From positions 418,371 through 482,370 of the forward strand of contig JNVV01000032.1 of NCBI GenBank assembly GCA_000733355.1: a DNA stretch of 64,000 nt. The letters run 5' to 3'. Positions 35,883-47,441 of this stretch are shown here, piece by piece (position 1 is the first letter of the stretch; each line of letters starts with the position of its first letter). Both the position numbers and the translations under genes were made by a program. The notes under the pieces are model-generated. The model was not told the origin of the DNA. It did not search any database and was given only the letters and a program-made list of their open reading frames with translations. The stretch is from Falciphora oryzae (lineage: Eukaryota > Ascomycota > Sordariomycetes > Magnaporthales > Magnaporthaceae).

Positions 35883-36743
35883 CTATGCCCCAAAGAACTT
35901 GACCTTGTCCGACAGCGGCCCGCTCTCCTTGTTCTCGGGGGCGCCGACGCGGCCGCCAAAGACGAGCTGCGAGGACAGGCGCCACGTGTCGGGGATGGAC
36001 CAGGCGTCGGCGACCTTGTCGTCGATGATGGGGTTGTAGTGCTGCAGGCTGGCGCCGAGGCCCTCGGCCTCGAGCGCGGTCCAGACGGTGTGCTGGAGCA
36101 TGCCGTCCGACTGCGTGGCCCACGTGGGGAAGTTTGCTGCGTACGAGGGGATGTTCTCCTGGAAGCTGTTGATGACGGACTCGTCGACGAAGAACAGGAC
36201 CTTTTTTGGTGTATCAGCGTCAGTAAGAAACATGCGGCACATCGCGACCCATGGGAAAGAACATACGGTACCGGCGGCGGCCTTGAACCCGGCCATGCCC
36301 TCTGACGTCTCGACCCACTTCTCGGCCGAGATGCGCGCCTTGAGCACCTCGCCGATGAGGTCCCAGAGCTTGTCGTGCTCGGCGCCGAAAAGGACGACGG
36401 CGCGGTTGCTCTGCGAGTTGAAGGCGCTGGGGACGGCCTGGATAGACTCGTTGACGATCCACTTGATCAGGTCCTGGCTGATGGGCAGCTTCTTGTCCAG
36501 CTCGTACAGACTCCTGCGGCTCTTGACCGCGTCGAGGAAGGATGCCGCCATTGTTGCTTTGGTGGGTGTGGTGGTGGTGGTGGTGGTGGTATAAGAGGGT
36601 GTGATGCGCTGCTGCCGGAGCAAGTCTAGTGGGGAGCTCGCCAGGAGGTGGAGAAGGCCGAGTATGCTGAGGGGCAGGACGAGAAGCCAGACGAGGAGGC
36701 AGCGGCAGGTGCCCCGCGGCCTTCTTATATGCCAGGTCGCCAT
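35883..36743 (-). CDS. Nitroreductase-like flavoprotein (Hbn1/Frm2-type)
   Basis: Predicted FMN-dependent NAD(P)H oxidoreductase of the fungal Hbn1/Frm2 branch. Exons 36267-36743 and 35883-36200 flank an intron (36201-36266) with donor GTATGT and acceptor AAAAAG. The intron is 66 nt, has no stop and so reads through in frame. The family start is MAASFLDAVKSRRSLYEL at 36551. The ORF extends 64 codons upstream with a hydrophobic stretch (LLVWLLVLPLSILGLLHLL) and a run of Thr from an ACC repeat. Either the protein has an unusual N-terminal membrane anchor or the upstream part is leader sequence. Family features: SRRSLY (flavin phosphate contact), SAFNSQSNRAVVLFG, LWDLIGEVLK, VLFFVDESV, FPTWATQSDGMLQ, LEAEGLGASLQHYNP. 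From the internal start it is about 200 aa, the normal size. Expected in the cytosol, with a role in oxidative or lipid signalling inferred from yeast relatives. Confidence 0.85.
   Translation of the reverse strand: MATWHIRRPRGTCRCLLVWLLVLPLSILGLLHLLASSPLDLLRQQRITPSYTTTTTTTTPTKATMAASFLDAVKSRRSLYELDKKLPISQDLIKWIVNESIQAVPSAFNSQSNRAVVLFGAEHDKLWDLIGEVLKARISAEKWVETSEGMAGFKAAAGTVCSFPWVAMCRMFLTDADTPKKVLFFVDESVINSFQENIPSYAANFPTWATQSDGMLQHTVWTALEAEGLGASLQHYNPIIDDKVADAWSIPDTWRLSSQLVFGGRVGAPENKESGPLSDKVKFFGA
36569..36590. repeat. (GGT)n microsatellite
   Basis: A GGT trinucleotide run that encodes the poly-Thr stretch on the minus strand, just before the internal Met of the nitroreductase gene. Its place at the translation start region supports that part being leader sequence. 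Confidence 0.7.
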
Positions 36744-38465
36744 GGCGCGATAGCGCGCGTGTGTGTGTTGTCGGGCCTCCCGGGGTGGGTATGCTGATCG
36801 GCCAGGACTCCCTTGCGACTACGGGGAAGAAGACTCAGATGGCAGCCGAAGGAGATATTGCAACGTAATGGCGCACGGCCGGGGAGCTTCCCCTCCTCCT
36901 CCTCCTTGAGCAAAAAAAAAAAAAAAAAACGAACGAGAGAAAAAGACCCAGGTCAAACCGGGCGGCTTCGCGAGGTTACCACGGTGATGTCGCCAAAACA
37001 CCAACTTGTTGCGCGATATCTGGAGACAGAAGCAAGGGGGACAAAAAGCAAGAGGGTTACAAAGCAGAATCACGAATCCAGCAAAAGTCCTGCGGCGGAA
37101 CTGAGCACCTCAAACTTGTGACCGTCGCGCTGTTCCAGGGGCCCTTGGGTTGCCACGATGGGAGGGGGAGGGGCAGCTATTTTGCGGCTCGCGGCGCGGG
37201 AGTCAGGGGGCTCGTCAATCCCGCCCCAGCCCGTCTTTCCCAAAAGCGGCAGTTTCTCGTCAACTTTTTTTGTGGTGCAGGCGCCCGCTCAGGGGCCACG
37301 GTTTGGAAACAAATGGTCGAAAATCGAGGAGCCGCACGACTCGGGGTACCGGGTGGTCGGTCCACTCTGGCCCGCTGCCACATCATATCCATGGATGCTG
37401 CCGCTGGGTCCCAGGGGTGGCGACTTTCGGCGAACACCAACGGGGCGGTGAGCCGTGCGGTCAAGACGTTGACGTTGGGCGCGGAGTTTGCGGTTTGCCT
37501 GTCATTACCTGTTCGCGATGTAGGCGGACTCGGAGTGGCCTGGATTTCTCAGGTCGAAGAGAGAGATATTTTGCTCGAATAATTCGATCAAGATGCTGGG
37601 GCTTATACTGTGCAATCAATCCGCAGCGCTGTCTTCCATCTTGCCGCGACTCGTGATGGCACGGGCTCCCAGGACACATCCTCTCTCATCAGGCGCAGGC
37701 GGTCCAGAGCCAGAATATTGCGCAAAACGGGGGCCATGATACTCAACATAAATTGGATATCTCGACGAAGCGTGCCGTCAAATTCGGGCTCGAATGTCGC
37801 GCCTATGGTTCCCCAAAGTTTCCGAGCCAAGTCGTCTGGTCCCTCGTGCCAGTGCGCTCCACCACGAGGCTGAAGCTTGACAAACGGAGGCGACGCGGAA
37901 CTTACATGGTTTAAAATGGCAGAATCCAACATTCAGCTGCCTCCATGGCCTTTCTCCAGTCCCCGGAGGTGGCTAACAGAGTTAAGTTCCAACCCGCAGC
38001 TCCTCTCAATGGCAGCGTCGCCGTGGCTGATCGTGGTATTATTTGAGCAGTCAAAGGAGACAGCCACGGGCTGCGGGGACAAGCTTCCGGTGGCTTCTCT
38101 TTGCCTCAAGGCAGAATTCTGACAAGGAGCACTTGTGCCAAGGGAAAATACACGTTTCCTACTTTCACCCGTTGTTTGTGTAAACCTTGAGGCGGGCTGC
38201 AAAGAAGCCTCTGGAGTTTACCGAGCTTTGCCTGGGCGATCGGAATAGCCGCCTGAGTGTTTGGAAGCCACAGGAGGTAGTTATCACTCGCAGATATTTA
38301 GGCGCGCGCCCTCTGCTCTACAATCTAGCCCTCGTTCTCCTTCTCTTGTCCCTCAGAGTAGTTCTATAGGACTGTTCCCCGGCGCTTACCAACAACCTCC
38401 ACTGCCAAAACCGCCATCCCTGACGCACTCGCCCACCCCGACACGCCTCCCCTATCGTCGGAGCA
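36744..38465. other. Intergenic with an unassigned minus-strand ORF
   Basis: About 1.7 kb between divergent genes. An A run sits at 36912-36929. A 110-codon minus-strand ORF (37603-37932) opens with nine residues and then a perfect GTAAGT donor (about 37905); its body (DLARKLWGTIGATFEPEF, IQFMLSIMAPVLRNILALDR) is coding-like, but I recognise no family. It may be a remnant or one exon of a small gene. The last 250 bases are C/T-rich promoter and leader of the secreted protein gene. Confidence 0.35.
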
Positions 38466-39381
38466 ATGCTCTCTTCCGGGATTCGCAGCCTCGCGCTGGC
38501 CCTGCTCGCTGTCTTCCCGCTGGCAGAGGGCCGTGCTGCTCACTCGCGTCGGTCGTCGGACCCAGCCCTCTTCCCCAGGCAAATCGCAGGCGCGTGGCCT
38601 GCGGGCAAGTGGATCACTCCTCCGGGTGACCCGCACAAGCCGGGCATCATCCACATGGAGCTGAGGACGCAGGACTACTACCCGGACATTCCTTCGGGAT
38701 GTGAGTAGTGATTTCTCCTGCCCCTAATTGTCAGATACCCTCCCATGGATATGCCGGGTGCTGATCGGAACATCACGGGCTGCAGACATCAGGTGTGGGC
38801 AGAGCTGGCAGACAGCGCACTACGAGGACGTGACGGCAATGCTCAAGACGTGGCCGCTCCCGACCGACCCGGAGGCCAGCCGAAAGTTCACGTACCTGCC
38901 CCCGCACTCGTGCACGCGGACGGCGTGCTACAAGACGTCGGGCGCCTACCTCTGCAACTCGCTCAACCACACCCTCATGCTCGAGACGGCCTTCAACACC
39001 ACCTGGGCCGTGCAGGCCGTCAGGTACCTCAGGTCCCCGTCCACCGGCACGCTCCGGTCGCAGACGATCTTCGGGTGCTGCGACGACGTCGACAAGAACC
39101 CGCTGAGGGCCGGCTTCTCGTCCGAGTGGCGGTCCACGGGCCCCAACGGCGTCCCGGGGTGGTCCGCCATCATCGGCTACGCCAACTGCAACGACGACCG
39201 CATGTCGCCCTTCCCGGGAGGCGGGCCCGGCAAGTGGGACGGCAAGGGCAGGCCCTTCAACGGCAGGTGCCACCAGCTCCAGCCCGGAAACTTCCCCAAC
39301 ACCGAGGGCGACACGGGCGTCGACACGGGCTACCGCTTCCCGCCTATAGAGGGCGGCATCAGGATTGGTGATCCTCAGTAG
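38466..39381 (+). CDS. Secreted cysteine-rich protein of unknown family
   Basis: Two exons, 38466-38700 and 38786-39381, with an 85-nt intron (donor GTGAGT, acceptor TGCAG) and agreeing phases; 276 aa. The signal peptide is clear: MLSSGIRSLALALLAVFPLA followed by EGRA. A short basic stretch HSRRSS and then LFPRQ could be a Kex2-type propeptide site. The mature part has eight cysteines (IRCG, HSCT, TACY, YLCN, GCC pair, ANCN, GRCH), suggesting disulfides, and two N-glycosylation sequons (NHT, NTT). Aromatic and Gly-rich motifs such as HMELRTQDYYPDIPSGY and SWQTAHYEDVTAM are distinctive, but I cannot name the family. Exported to the wall or medium. It is the last intact gene before the transposon island, a setting often seen for effector-like genes. 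Confidence 0.75.
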
Positions 39382-39900
39382 GCCTGCGTGGCCCGGACGA
39401 CCGGGGCGACGGCACTGGTCACGACAGGATGACGGACAGGGCGGTTGCGATGCAGGTTTGGCTTATTTGCGGGATACGGTTATGTTCGTGTGGATTTCTG
39501 GCTTGCAAATGCACGATACTTTCTCGGGTAGAACTTGTTTGATAATGAGGCTAGGTACTCCTGCAATGTGGTACTGGCCGACAGCGAGACTTCTTTCGTA
39601 TCTGATCCATCCCGTGCGCCTTGTGCCGAAGATACCGACCTTGGAAGCGTCCGCGTTTCTTGCGATCCAACAGTGGTACAGCATGCATATGTTATCCGCG
39701 TACAGCGTCTCGCAAGAATCCTGCTGGAGGCTTGGCTGCGTGCGGGTTGGCCATTGCCCAAGGTAAACAACATCAAGCGGCGTTGGGAGATACATGTATC
39801 AATGCAATCATGAAGTCGCACCGGGTGGGTGGGGAGCTGCCGTGGGGAGCCCTATTGGAAACGAGGGAGCGCTGATTGGCTATCGGGAGCAGGGTTCGGA
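39382..39900. other. Intergenic, 3' of secreted gene
   Basis: Probable 3' UTR and spacer. Short ORFs on both strands, no domain. Confidence 0.45.
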
Positions 39901-40030
39901 AAAAAGTCAGTCAGTCAAGTCATCACCGTGACTGTGACTGACTTTCAAAGTCAGGGCCGTGACTTTGACTTTTGGTGACTGACTTGTGACTGACTTTAGT
40001 GACTTTGAAAGTCATGTAAAAAGTCATTTT
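39901..40030. repeat. GTGACT/GACTTT-rich low-complexity block
   Basis: About 120 bases built almost wholly from GTGACT, GACTGAC and GACTTTGA words, partly as inverted copies (AGTCAC against GTGACT), leading straight into the AAAT tract. It is unlike the sequence on its left and looks like the untranslated tail of a retroelement or a degenerate satellite. Confidence 0.6.
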
Positions 40031-40032
40031 AA

Positions 40033-40127
<95 letters not shown>

Positions 40128-40129
40128 AT
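40031..40129. repeat. (AAAT)n tract
   Basis: About 25 perfect AAAT units ending at the assembly gap, so its true length is unknown. Simple tails like this often terminate LINE-type elements. Confidence 0.95.
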
Positions 40130-40423
40130 NNNNNNNNNNNNNNNNNNNNNNNNNNNNNNNNNNNNNNNNNNNNNNNNNNNNNNNNNNNNNNNNNNNNNNN
40201 NNNNNNNNNNNNNNNNNNNNNNNNNNNNNNNNNNNNNNNNNNNNNNNNNNNNNNNNNNNNNNNNNNNNNNNNNNNNNNNNNNNNNNNNNNNNNNNNNNNN
40301 NNNNNNNNNNNNNNNNNNNNNNNNNNNNNNNNNNNNNNNNNNNNNNNNNNNNNNNNNNNNNNNNNNNNNNNNNNNNNNNNNNNNNNNNNNNNNNNNNNNN
40401 NNNNNNNNNNNNNNNNNNNNNNN
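40130..40423. other. Assembly gap (N)
   Basis: A run of 294 N. The gap starts inside the AAAT repeat, which probably caused the break. Confidence 0.99.
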
Positions 40424-40960
40424 AACGCTGGTTGGACCTTTGCAGACGCGCATCCGGTCAGCCCTTCGAAATAATCCAAATCTGACTTCAGAACCGGAAT
40501 CCACGCATCCGACTCCCCCCCCAAGCCGATGCCGCAAGCGGCGCGCGCTAGCGGCGCGGGGTTAGAATCGATAGAAATCGATTCTGGCCTCGCGGTTAGC
40601 CGATACGCATTCGCGAACGACCCGCCCGACGCGCCTTAAAGCGCGTCGGGAAGCAAAACCTCCCCCGACCCGGGACCGCATCGCAACCGCCAAAAAACTA
40701 ACCTATTGGAAATTAAAAACAAACTAGAACCCCTTATAATTCGTAGCAAGCTGCCGGAAATCCTGCAGCTAATCAAAAAGCTAATTAACACCGAAACCGA
40801 AGCGGTGGCGGCGCGCCAGCGCGACGTAGCTAAAGACGGACCGATTACAACAAAAACCTTCGAAACATTTAAAATCGATATTTTTACCGAAATAAAGAAC
40901 GCCCTCGCCGGTAATAATAAAAAGTCCTACGCCGCCGCAACGTCCCACGGGCTAGCGCCC
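40424..40960 (+). mobile_element. LINE ORF1-like fragment, cut by Gypsy family 1
   Basis: An ORF from 40706 reads NKLEPLIIRSKLPEILQLIK, then NTETEAVAARQRDVAKDG, and KKSYAAATS just before the LTR at 40961. The ending is typical of ORF1/gag proteins of fungal LINE (Tad-type) elements, where such a YAAA motif follows a helical region. Everything downstream is missing because the Gypsy LTR starts there. Upstream DNA (40440-40700) is GC-rich with no stop-rich decay. Family assignment from memory of the pattern only. Confidence 0.45.
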
Positions 40961-41255
40961 TGTCACACGGAAGAACCCGTGGACCTAACTAGTCGGCATC
41001 ACTAGTCGGCCTCACGGAGGGTCGAAGACCCGCATAAGCGGTCAACGGCCCTAAAGCCAAGCGGTGAAGGTCGGAAGGCAGTGTGAATCATGTACTCGAT
41101 ACTTCGCACGGATCACAAAGGGTCTATATAAACCCTGCCATCTCCTATGTCCTTCACGAAAGATTCCTTCCTCCTTAAGCATCTCTTGAGCCTATAAAAA
41201 GATTATCTGCAATCTAGAGATTCTTTCTCCAAGCCGTCTTTAACCCTTTGTTACA
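40961..41255 (+). repeat. 5' LTR of Gypsy family 1 copy A
   Basis: 295 bases, TG at the start and CA at the end. A TATA-like CTATATAAACC near 41120 marks the expected promoter. Nearly identical to 47408-47704 and, inverted, to 61652-61946. Confidence 0.92.
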
Positions 41256-43950
41256 AATAATCTTTTTACGCTCTGCCCCCTAACGGAAGCCTTACTATCT
41301 TTCCTCCTAAGCTCTGGAGAGGCCCTGTTAATCGGTACCCCTAAACCCCAACTGTTGCCTTCTTTAGCGAATAAAACCCTAGGGCCACACCATAAACATT
41401 TTAATTGTTACCAGTGTTCTCGAACGGGTGAAAGCGAAAAGAATATACAAAAGGGTCGCTTCACCCTCTCAATCGCCCTAGCGAAATCACGGGACTCCAA
41501 AAAAGGCCGGAGGATCTCCTTTGTACCTTTAGGATTTTACTTTGCCTAGGAATATAAGGAACCGGACCCCCTTATCTCGTTTGCAACGACATCTCCTTCC
41601 TTACCAAGCGACTTTGGTATGCCGGCTATGGAATCCTCTTTTTTGCCTAGCGATTCCGGTATACCTGCCGATACCATACCGGCCCAATTTAAAAAAGCGG
41701 CCGGAAAAGCCCCCGAAGGCCCTTCCCGGTCTGCACCGAGAGAACGTCAAAATACACCTATGCTCGACGATTAAAGGGCACTTATCCTATATTCGGCACC
41801 CCCCTTCGATATGGCCCTCGAATAACAAGCCCTTATATCCGTGGGACGCTTTCAAGACCCCCCGGGCTGGATGACCGAAATCCAGCGGGAATTTATCAGT
41901 ACGCACGAAGCAATTTCGGCCTTATCCTAAGGTGTGAGCTAGGAAATCCTCGCCGATCGGGAACAAATCCGCGAAATCAGGACCCATTACGACCGCATTA
42001 CCCACGCGTACCATACCGTCGTTTTTTTATATAAAAAAGGCTTAATCGTTTCCGCCGATTAACAAAAGGCATTCCGGTAACGGATTATCGGAAAAAGCCA
42101 GGCATTTGCATAATAAATTTGGGCTACAGTCGCTACTTTGGCCGAAAAGCAACAAACCCGTTCGGAAGCCCTAATTCAGCTCCAGGACGTTATTCGGGCC
42201 TAACAAAACCATTTGCAAAACCTACAAGCACGATTTTCCACCTTCGAAAAGGGAGTTACTAATTGGGCCGTTAATAAAGATGCCCAGATCCAGGATCTCT
42301 TAACTAAGGAGCACGTATCGCCCGAAACCCTCACTAATGCCAAACGGCGCATATTGGCCCAAACGCATCAGCTTATTAGGGACGCCGTACGGGAAAGCCG
42401 GCGATTTGCGGCACAAAGAAGGCGGCCTAGATCAGCTACGGTACTTTCGGCCTTCCAAAGGTCGTCCCTTCCACCGGGCTCACGTTAAAGCATTCCAAAA
42501 AGGGAAGAACCCGTCCCTTTTACGGAAAAACCGCTACCCCAATCGGCGTTTAAAACGTCGGCATCATTACGCCAAGGTCTTCAGGACTCCCTATCATCCG
42601 ATAACCTCCGACGGCAACAAGTTCGGGCTATTGCCTCCGTTGCTTAATAATAATACAGGGCCGCAACGGCAGGTCCCAGGCACTCCGGAAGCTTCGGAGA
42701 ACTTTTTTAAAGGCCTCCCTAAGGGCCACCTAACGAACTTCCCGAGCATATTGCTATTCCTTCGGAACCTTTAAAACCTTCGGATACCTTTTCGGAAAAC
42801 GATGCCCCCAAAAATAACGGACGGGCTTCCAAAGACCCCGATTTGCGGGACCTTATTAAAGCCATCTAATAGGGAACTGTTTACCCGCATAGTCGGACCC
42901 TTACGGCCGTTATTAACCCGGTCTAGTTTAATAAGCCACCCAGTTACGACGGCAAGGACCTGGCTAAATTTAGGCCATGGTGGCTTCGCGTTACCTCCTA
43001 TATGGAAATTTACGTCGAAAGCTTTCCTAACGATATAGTTAAAATCAATTAAATCGGGTCCTTACTTACGGAAAACGCATAAGTTTGGCATTATTAACGC
43101 CTTCGGTCCTTTTAAAGCGCGTAGTTCGAAAATAACTAGCGGGCCTATTTGGCGGCACTATAGGAACGCTTCCGGGACGCTACCGAACACTACCGTAACG
43201 TTAAAAAAATGCGGGAGTTTAAATACAAAGGAGATACCGTTTAGTACCTTACTAAGCTTTTTAACTTTAACGAAGCGGTCCAATAATCCGGCGTTATATT
43301 TAGGGAGCATATTTCCCGCACCCTTCCAAAGGAAATTACCAAATTAGTATATTCCCGTTGCGGAAAAGTTTTTAATACGGACGAAGAATTCCTCGCCGCA
43401 ATCCAGGAAACCGGCAAAATTTACGAGGTTATGCTTTAGGACTTTAGGCTAACCTCGAAGGATAAGGGAAAAAACGAGCCCGTTTCGACTTCGGAGCGTT
43501 TGAACGCGGGCCGTCGCTAAAGCAAAGGCTTTAAGGATAAAAGCTAAAATCCATCCTTAAGCTCCCGTTTTAAAAAGAAGGCTAACGATAAGGCCGATAA
43601 AAAAAGTAACGTTTGGACTACGACCAAACTGGCATTCGATGGGGTTAAATAACGCGATATCGACGCACGAAAGTTGGCTAAAACCGACTGCTAGCGCTGC
43701 GGGAGAGAAGGGCACCATACGTTGGAATGCTACGCCAAAAAGGACATTAACGGCACGGAACTTCCTCCTGCATTTGCAAAAACGGCCGGCGCTAAATCCA
43801 TTTTTAAACGTCCTGTAACGGACGAATAGGAGGAACAGCCACAGGCTAAAAAGGCCAAAATCGCCGGCCTCGTTTCGGAAGCCTTGGAAGGAAACGCCCT
43901 TACCGGATCCCGAATTTTCGAGCTGTCAGATTCGGAATCGGACGATGACT
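41256..43950 (+). pseudogene. Gag remnant of Gypsy family 1 copy A
   Basis: Stop-rich former gag region. Pieces at 42213-42488 and 42337-42774 are helical and charged. Near 43688-43735 a CCHC zinc knuckle is still visible (RCGREGHHTLECYAKK), preceded by a TAG just after its first Cys. Zinc knuckles bind the element's RNA in working copies. Nearly all stops are TAG or TAA. Confidence 0.7.
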
Positions 43951-46900
43951 GTTAACAACTATCGACCGTCGCTGCTGCCCGAAGGCCCCTAACGGATAAG
44001 GAGCTCGCAAGGCCGATTTTCCGTATGTATATACGGGCAAGGGGATCGAAAGAGATATTTGTTCGGGTCCTTTTGGACGGAGGCAGCGATACGAAGGTTA
44101 TTTCGGACAAAATAGCCAAGTAGCTTTTAGGGCATTTGGTCGACAGAGCTATTCCCCGCATTATGATTACCTTTTTAAAGGCGGTCGAACTAAGGGCCGG
44201 AAAGCAACTAGTAGTTGACGTTACCCTTTAGCACAAAACGCACTATTCCACGGAAACGTTCGAAGTTAGTTTTACGGATTTAGATTGCGACGTTATTTTA
44301 CCTTTCGCATGGCAAAGGCAACACCCACCGTTAGGTTTATTGGATCGCGACCTTCGGGATATCCGCATGGATTCGGACAAGTGCCGGAAGTGCAACAAGC
44401 CCCGGGCCCGAAAGCCGCCGGATTTACGGCCATTTAAAGGCTTACGCTTTCGGGAAAATATGAAAACAGTCGAGTTTGCGACTATTGCCGCTATTAAGTA
44501 CGGGCATGGTATTCCTTCCTTTAAGGAAGTGGCTAAAGCAGATTTAAACGGCCTCGAATTGGTACCAAAGGAGTTTAGGGAATTCCTTCCTATTATGACG
44601 GAAGCGGCCGCTACACGCTTTCCCGATTATTAGCTTTGGGATTACGAAATTCACCTAAAAGAAGGAGCCTAATTAACTTATGGCCCCTTATACCAAATAA
44701 GCTAAAGGGAGCTGGACGTTTTAAAACCTTGGCTGGAAAAGCATATGCGAACCGGCAAGGTTAGGCTATGCAAAACTGCTAACAGTTCGCCCCTTATGTT
44801 CGCACAAAAGAAAGACCCCTTTGATCCCTTAAAGGTAGTGGTCGATTATAGGGACGTTAACGCCAAAACGATCCCGATTCGGTGCCCTATCCCGCTTATT
44901 ACGGAGCTCTAGGATCGATTTCGAAATGCCAAATGGATAACGAAGATCGACCTTAAAACCGGGTTTAACTTAATTCGAATGAAAGAAGGCTACGAATGGT
45001 TTACAGCTTTTCGTTGCAAGTACGGAGTTTTCGAATTTACGGTTATGCCTATGGGCCTTATCAACGCCCCCGCCACTTTTTAAAGCATAATGAACCATAT
45101 TTTTATGGACTTTATCGATGCCGGGCTTTTTATGTATTTGGATGACCTTTTAATATACGCAGAAACTAAGGAACAATACGATAGTTTGGTAAAGGAGGTG
45201 CTTCGCCGCTTTACTAAACACAACCTGGCCGTGGCCTTTCGCAAATGCGTTTGGGGGGTATACGAAGTCGAATTCTTTGGTTATATAATAGGACCTAATG
45301 GCATCGCAATATTTAAGGATAAAGTGGACGCTATTATGCAATGGGAAGCCCCCAAATGCTTTAAGGACTCCCAATTCTTTATTGGCTTCGCCAACTTTTA
45401 TAGGAGGTTCATTAAAGGGTTTTCCGGAATCGTTAGGCCTATAACGACGGCTAACGCCCTGTTTAAAAGCCAATGGCGATGGACCCCCGAGATGGACCAG
45501 GCCTTCGAGGCTTTTAAAGTCGCTTTCGTTTCGCCTCCGATACTCCGGCATTTCGATCCGTTTCTCCCAGCGCAAATCGAAATAAACGCTTCGGACTTTG
45601 CCTTTGGAAGGGTGCTATCCCAAAGGGACCCCGAAACCAACAAACTGCACCCCGTTGCCTTCTATTCACGCAAAATGTCACCTGCCGAAATTAACTACGA
45701 AATTTACGATAAAGAGCTTTTAGCAGTCGTCGATTGTTTCGCTAGGTGGAGGCATTACTTCGAAAGGGCAAAGCACCGGATAGAGGTTTATACGGATCAC
45801 CGGAACCTCGAATATTTCCTAACGGCCAAAGTCCTTAATCGAAAGCAAGCCAAATAGGCACAACAACTAGCTGGTTATTGGTTTATAATCAACTACCGGC
45901 CAGGAAAGCAAAATAAAAAGGCCGATATGCTATCGAAATTACCCCAGCACAAGCCTAAAAAAGGGGGGAGTAAGGATCAACCGATTACAACGATCCTGCA
46001 AAAAAAACACTTCCCAGCAAAAATTTCGGCCCTAGAAGGACAAGGAAATAACCCCATGGAAAAAGCTTTGCCGCAAAAAGCACCTTTTTTCCTCCTATCC
46101 CCAAACCGGCTTTGCAGTATTCCAATCCTAAAGTGGGCTACGGAATTTACTAACAAAGTTAAACAAGCTGGTATATCGGATTCCGAATACCAGGGCCGCC
46201 TCCAAAAGCCCGAAAAGGGTGAAAAAGTTGAAGATAGCCTCCTTTATTATAAAGAAAAATTGTGGGTGCCAACGGAAGCCCTACAAAAGGAAGTCCTTAA
46301 ATCTGAACATAACACAAAAGTCGCTGGACATATAGGTATGGATAAAACCCTCGAATTAATTACTCGGCACTTTTGGTGGCCCAATATCGAGGCAAAAGTC
46401 CGGGAATACGTAAGGGGATGCCTGGAGTGCCAACGCAATAAAGCCCCAAAGCATGCCCCCTTTGGACCCCTACAACCTATGGAGCTGCATTACCAGCCCT
46501 GGCAGACGGTGGCCATGGACTTCATCACGGACCTCCCTTTAAGCGATAGGTGCGATTTAATCTGGGTAATGGTAGACCCCTTTACCAAAATAGCGCATTT
46601 CGTCCCCCTTAAAGTCGAAGGTAAAAAGTCGGATGACCTTATCCGCATCTTCGCCAAAGAATACTGGCGACTGCACGGTGTGCCTCTAGATATTATCTTT
46701 AATAGAGATTCCAGATTTACGAGCCACTTGTGGAAAGATTTCCTCCGTCTAGTAGGCATAAAGCCAAAAATAAGCACTGCCTTCCATCCCCAAACGGATG
46801 GACAAACCGAAAGGCTTAACCAAAGCCTGGAAGCCTACCTTAGGTCCTTCGTAAACTACGAAATGACCGATTGGGTTGAGCTGTTACCCACGGCGGAATT

Positions 46901-47441
46901 TGCTTATAATAATACATCCTCGACCCGTCGCCCTGCTAAAAAACTCGATGCCAAAATGCTCGGGCCCTTCCAAATCCTTAAGGTTATCTCTCCCACGGCG
47001 GTACGGCTAGCCTTGCCTAAAACCTGGAAGATCCATAACGCTTTCCACGTATCCCTTATCGAGCCCTACCGCTTTGGCATTTAGGCACGACTTGACCCTG
47101 ACCAGGTACTGCAGGAGGCCCTTTCGGTTGTAGGAGATTTCGTTGTAGAAAAGGTTATGGACTCCATGGATACAGGAGGAAAGGTTCGTTACTTTGTCCG
47201 GTGGGAGGATTACCCACGCAAAAAGGATTGGACGTGGGAGCCTTGGGAGCACTTCGATACCGACGGATCTAAGCAGCACGTTATCGCCTTTCATCGGCTT
47301 AACCCCGACAAGCCTAGGGACCCCCGCGTACCACAAGATATAGGCACGGCCGCATCCCTTAAGCGGGCCTCGGAAGGTCTCGAAACGCGCCCTAGGAAGA
47401 GGAGGATAGTGTCACACGGAAGAACCCGTGGACCTAACTAG
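43951..47441 (+). pseudogene. Pol remnant of Gypsy family 1 copy A
   Basis: Protease VLLDGGSDTKVIS near 44070; RT from about 44750 with YLDD intact at 45135-45146; RNase H 45550-45857; integrase with HHCC zinc module (HIGMDKTLELITRHFWWPN then CLECQ) near 46330-46435; C-terminal chromodomain VRYFVRWEDYPRKKDW near 47185. Broken by TAG in several places (for example before LWDYEIHLKEGA, after ATF, and before AQQLAGYWF). The integrase also has Asn where copy B has the catalytic Asp (IFNRDSRF against ISDRDSRF). About 255 bases present in copy B are missing in frame near 46915. Dead for integration. Confidence 0.88.

Noticed and set aside
38745..39371. 208-codon plus-frame and 166-codon minus-frame ORFs
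   Set aside because: Shadows of the secreted protein exon 2: Arg-rich, no motif.
39923..40537. ORFs with an IYLF repeat and long X runs
   Set aside because: Translation of the AAAT microsatellite and of the assembly gap.
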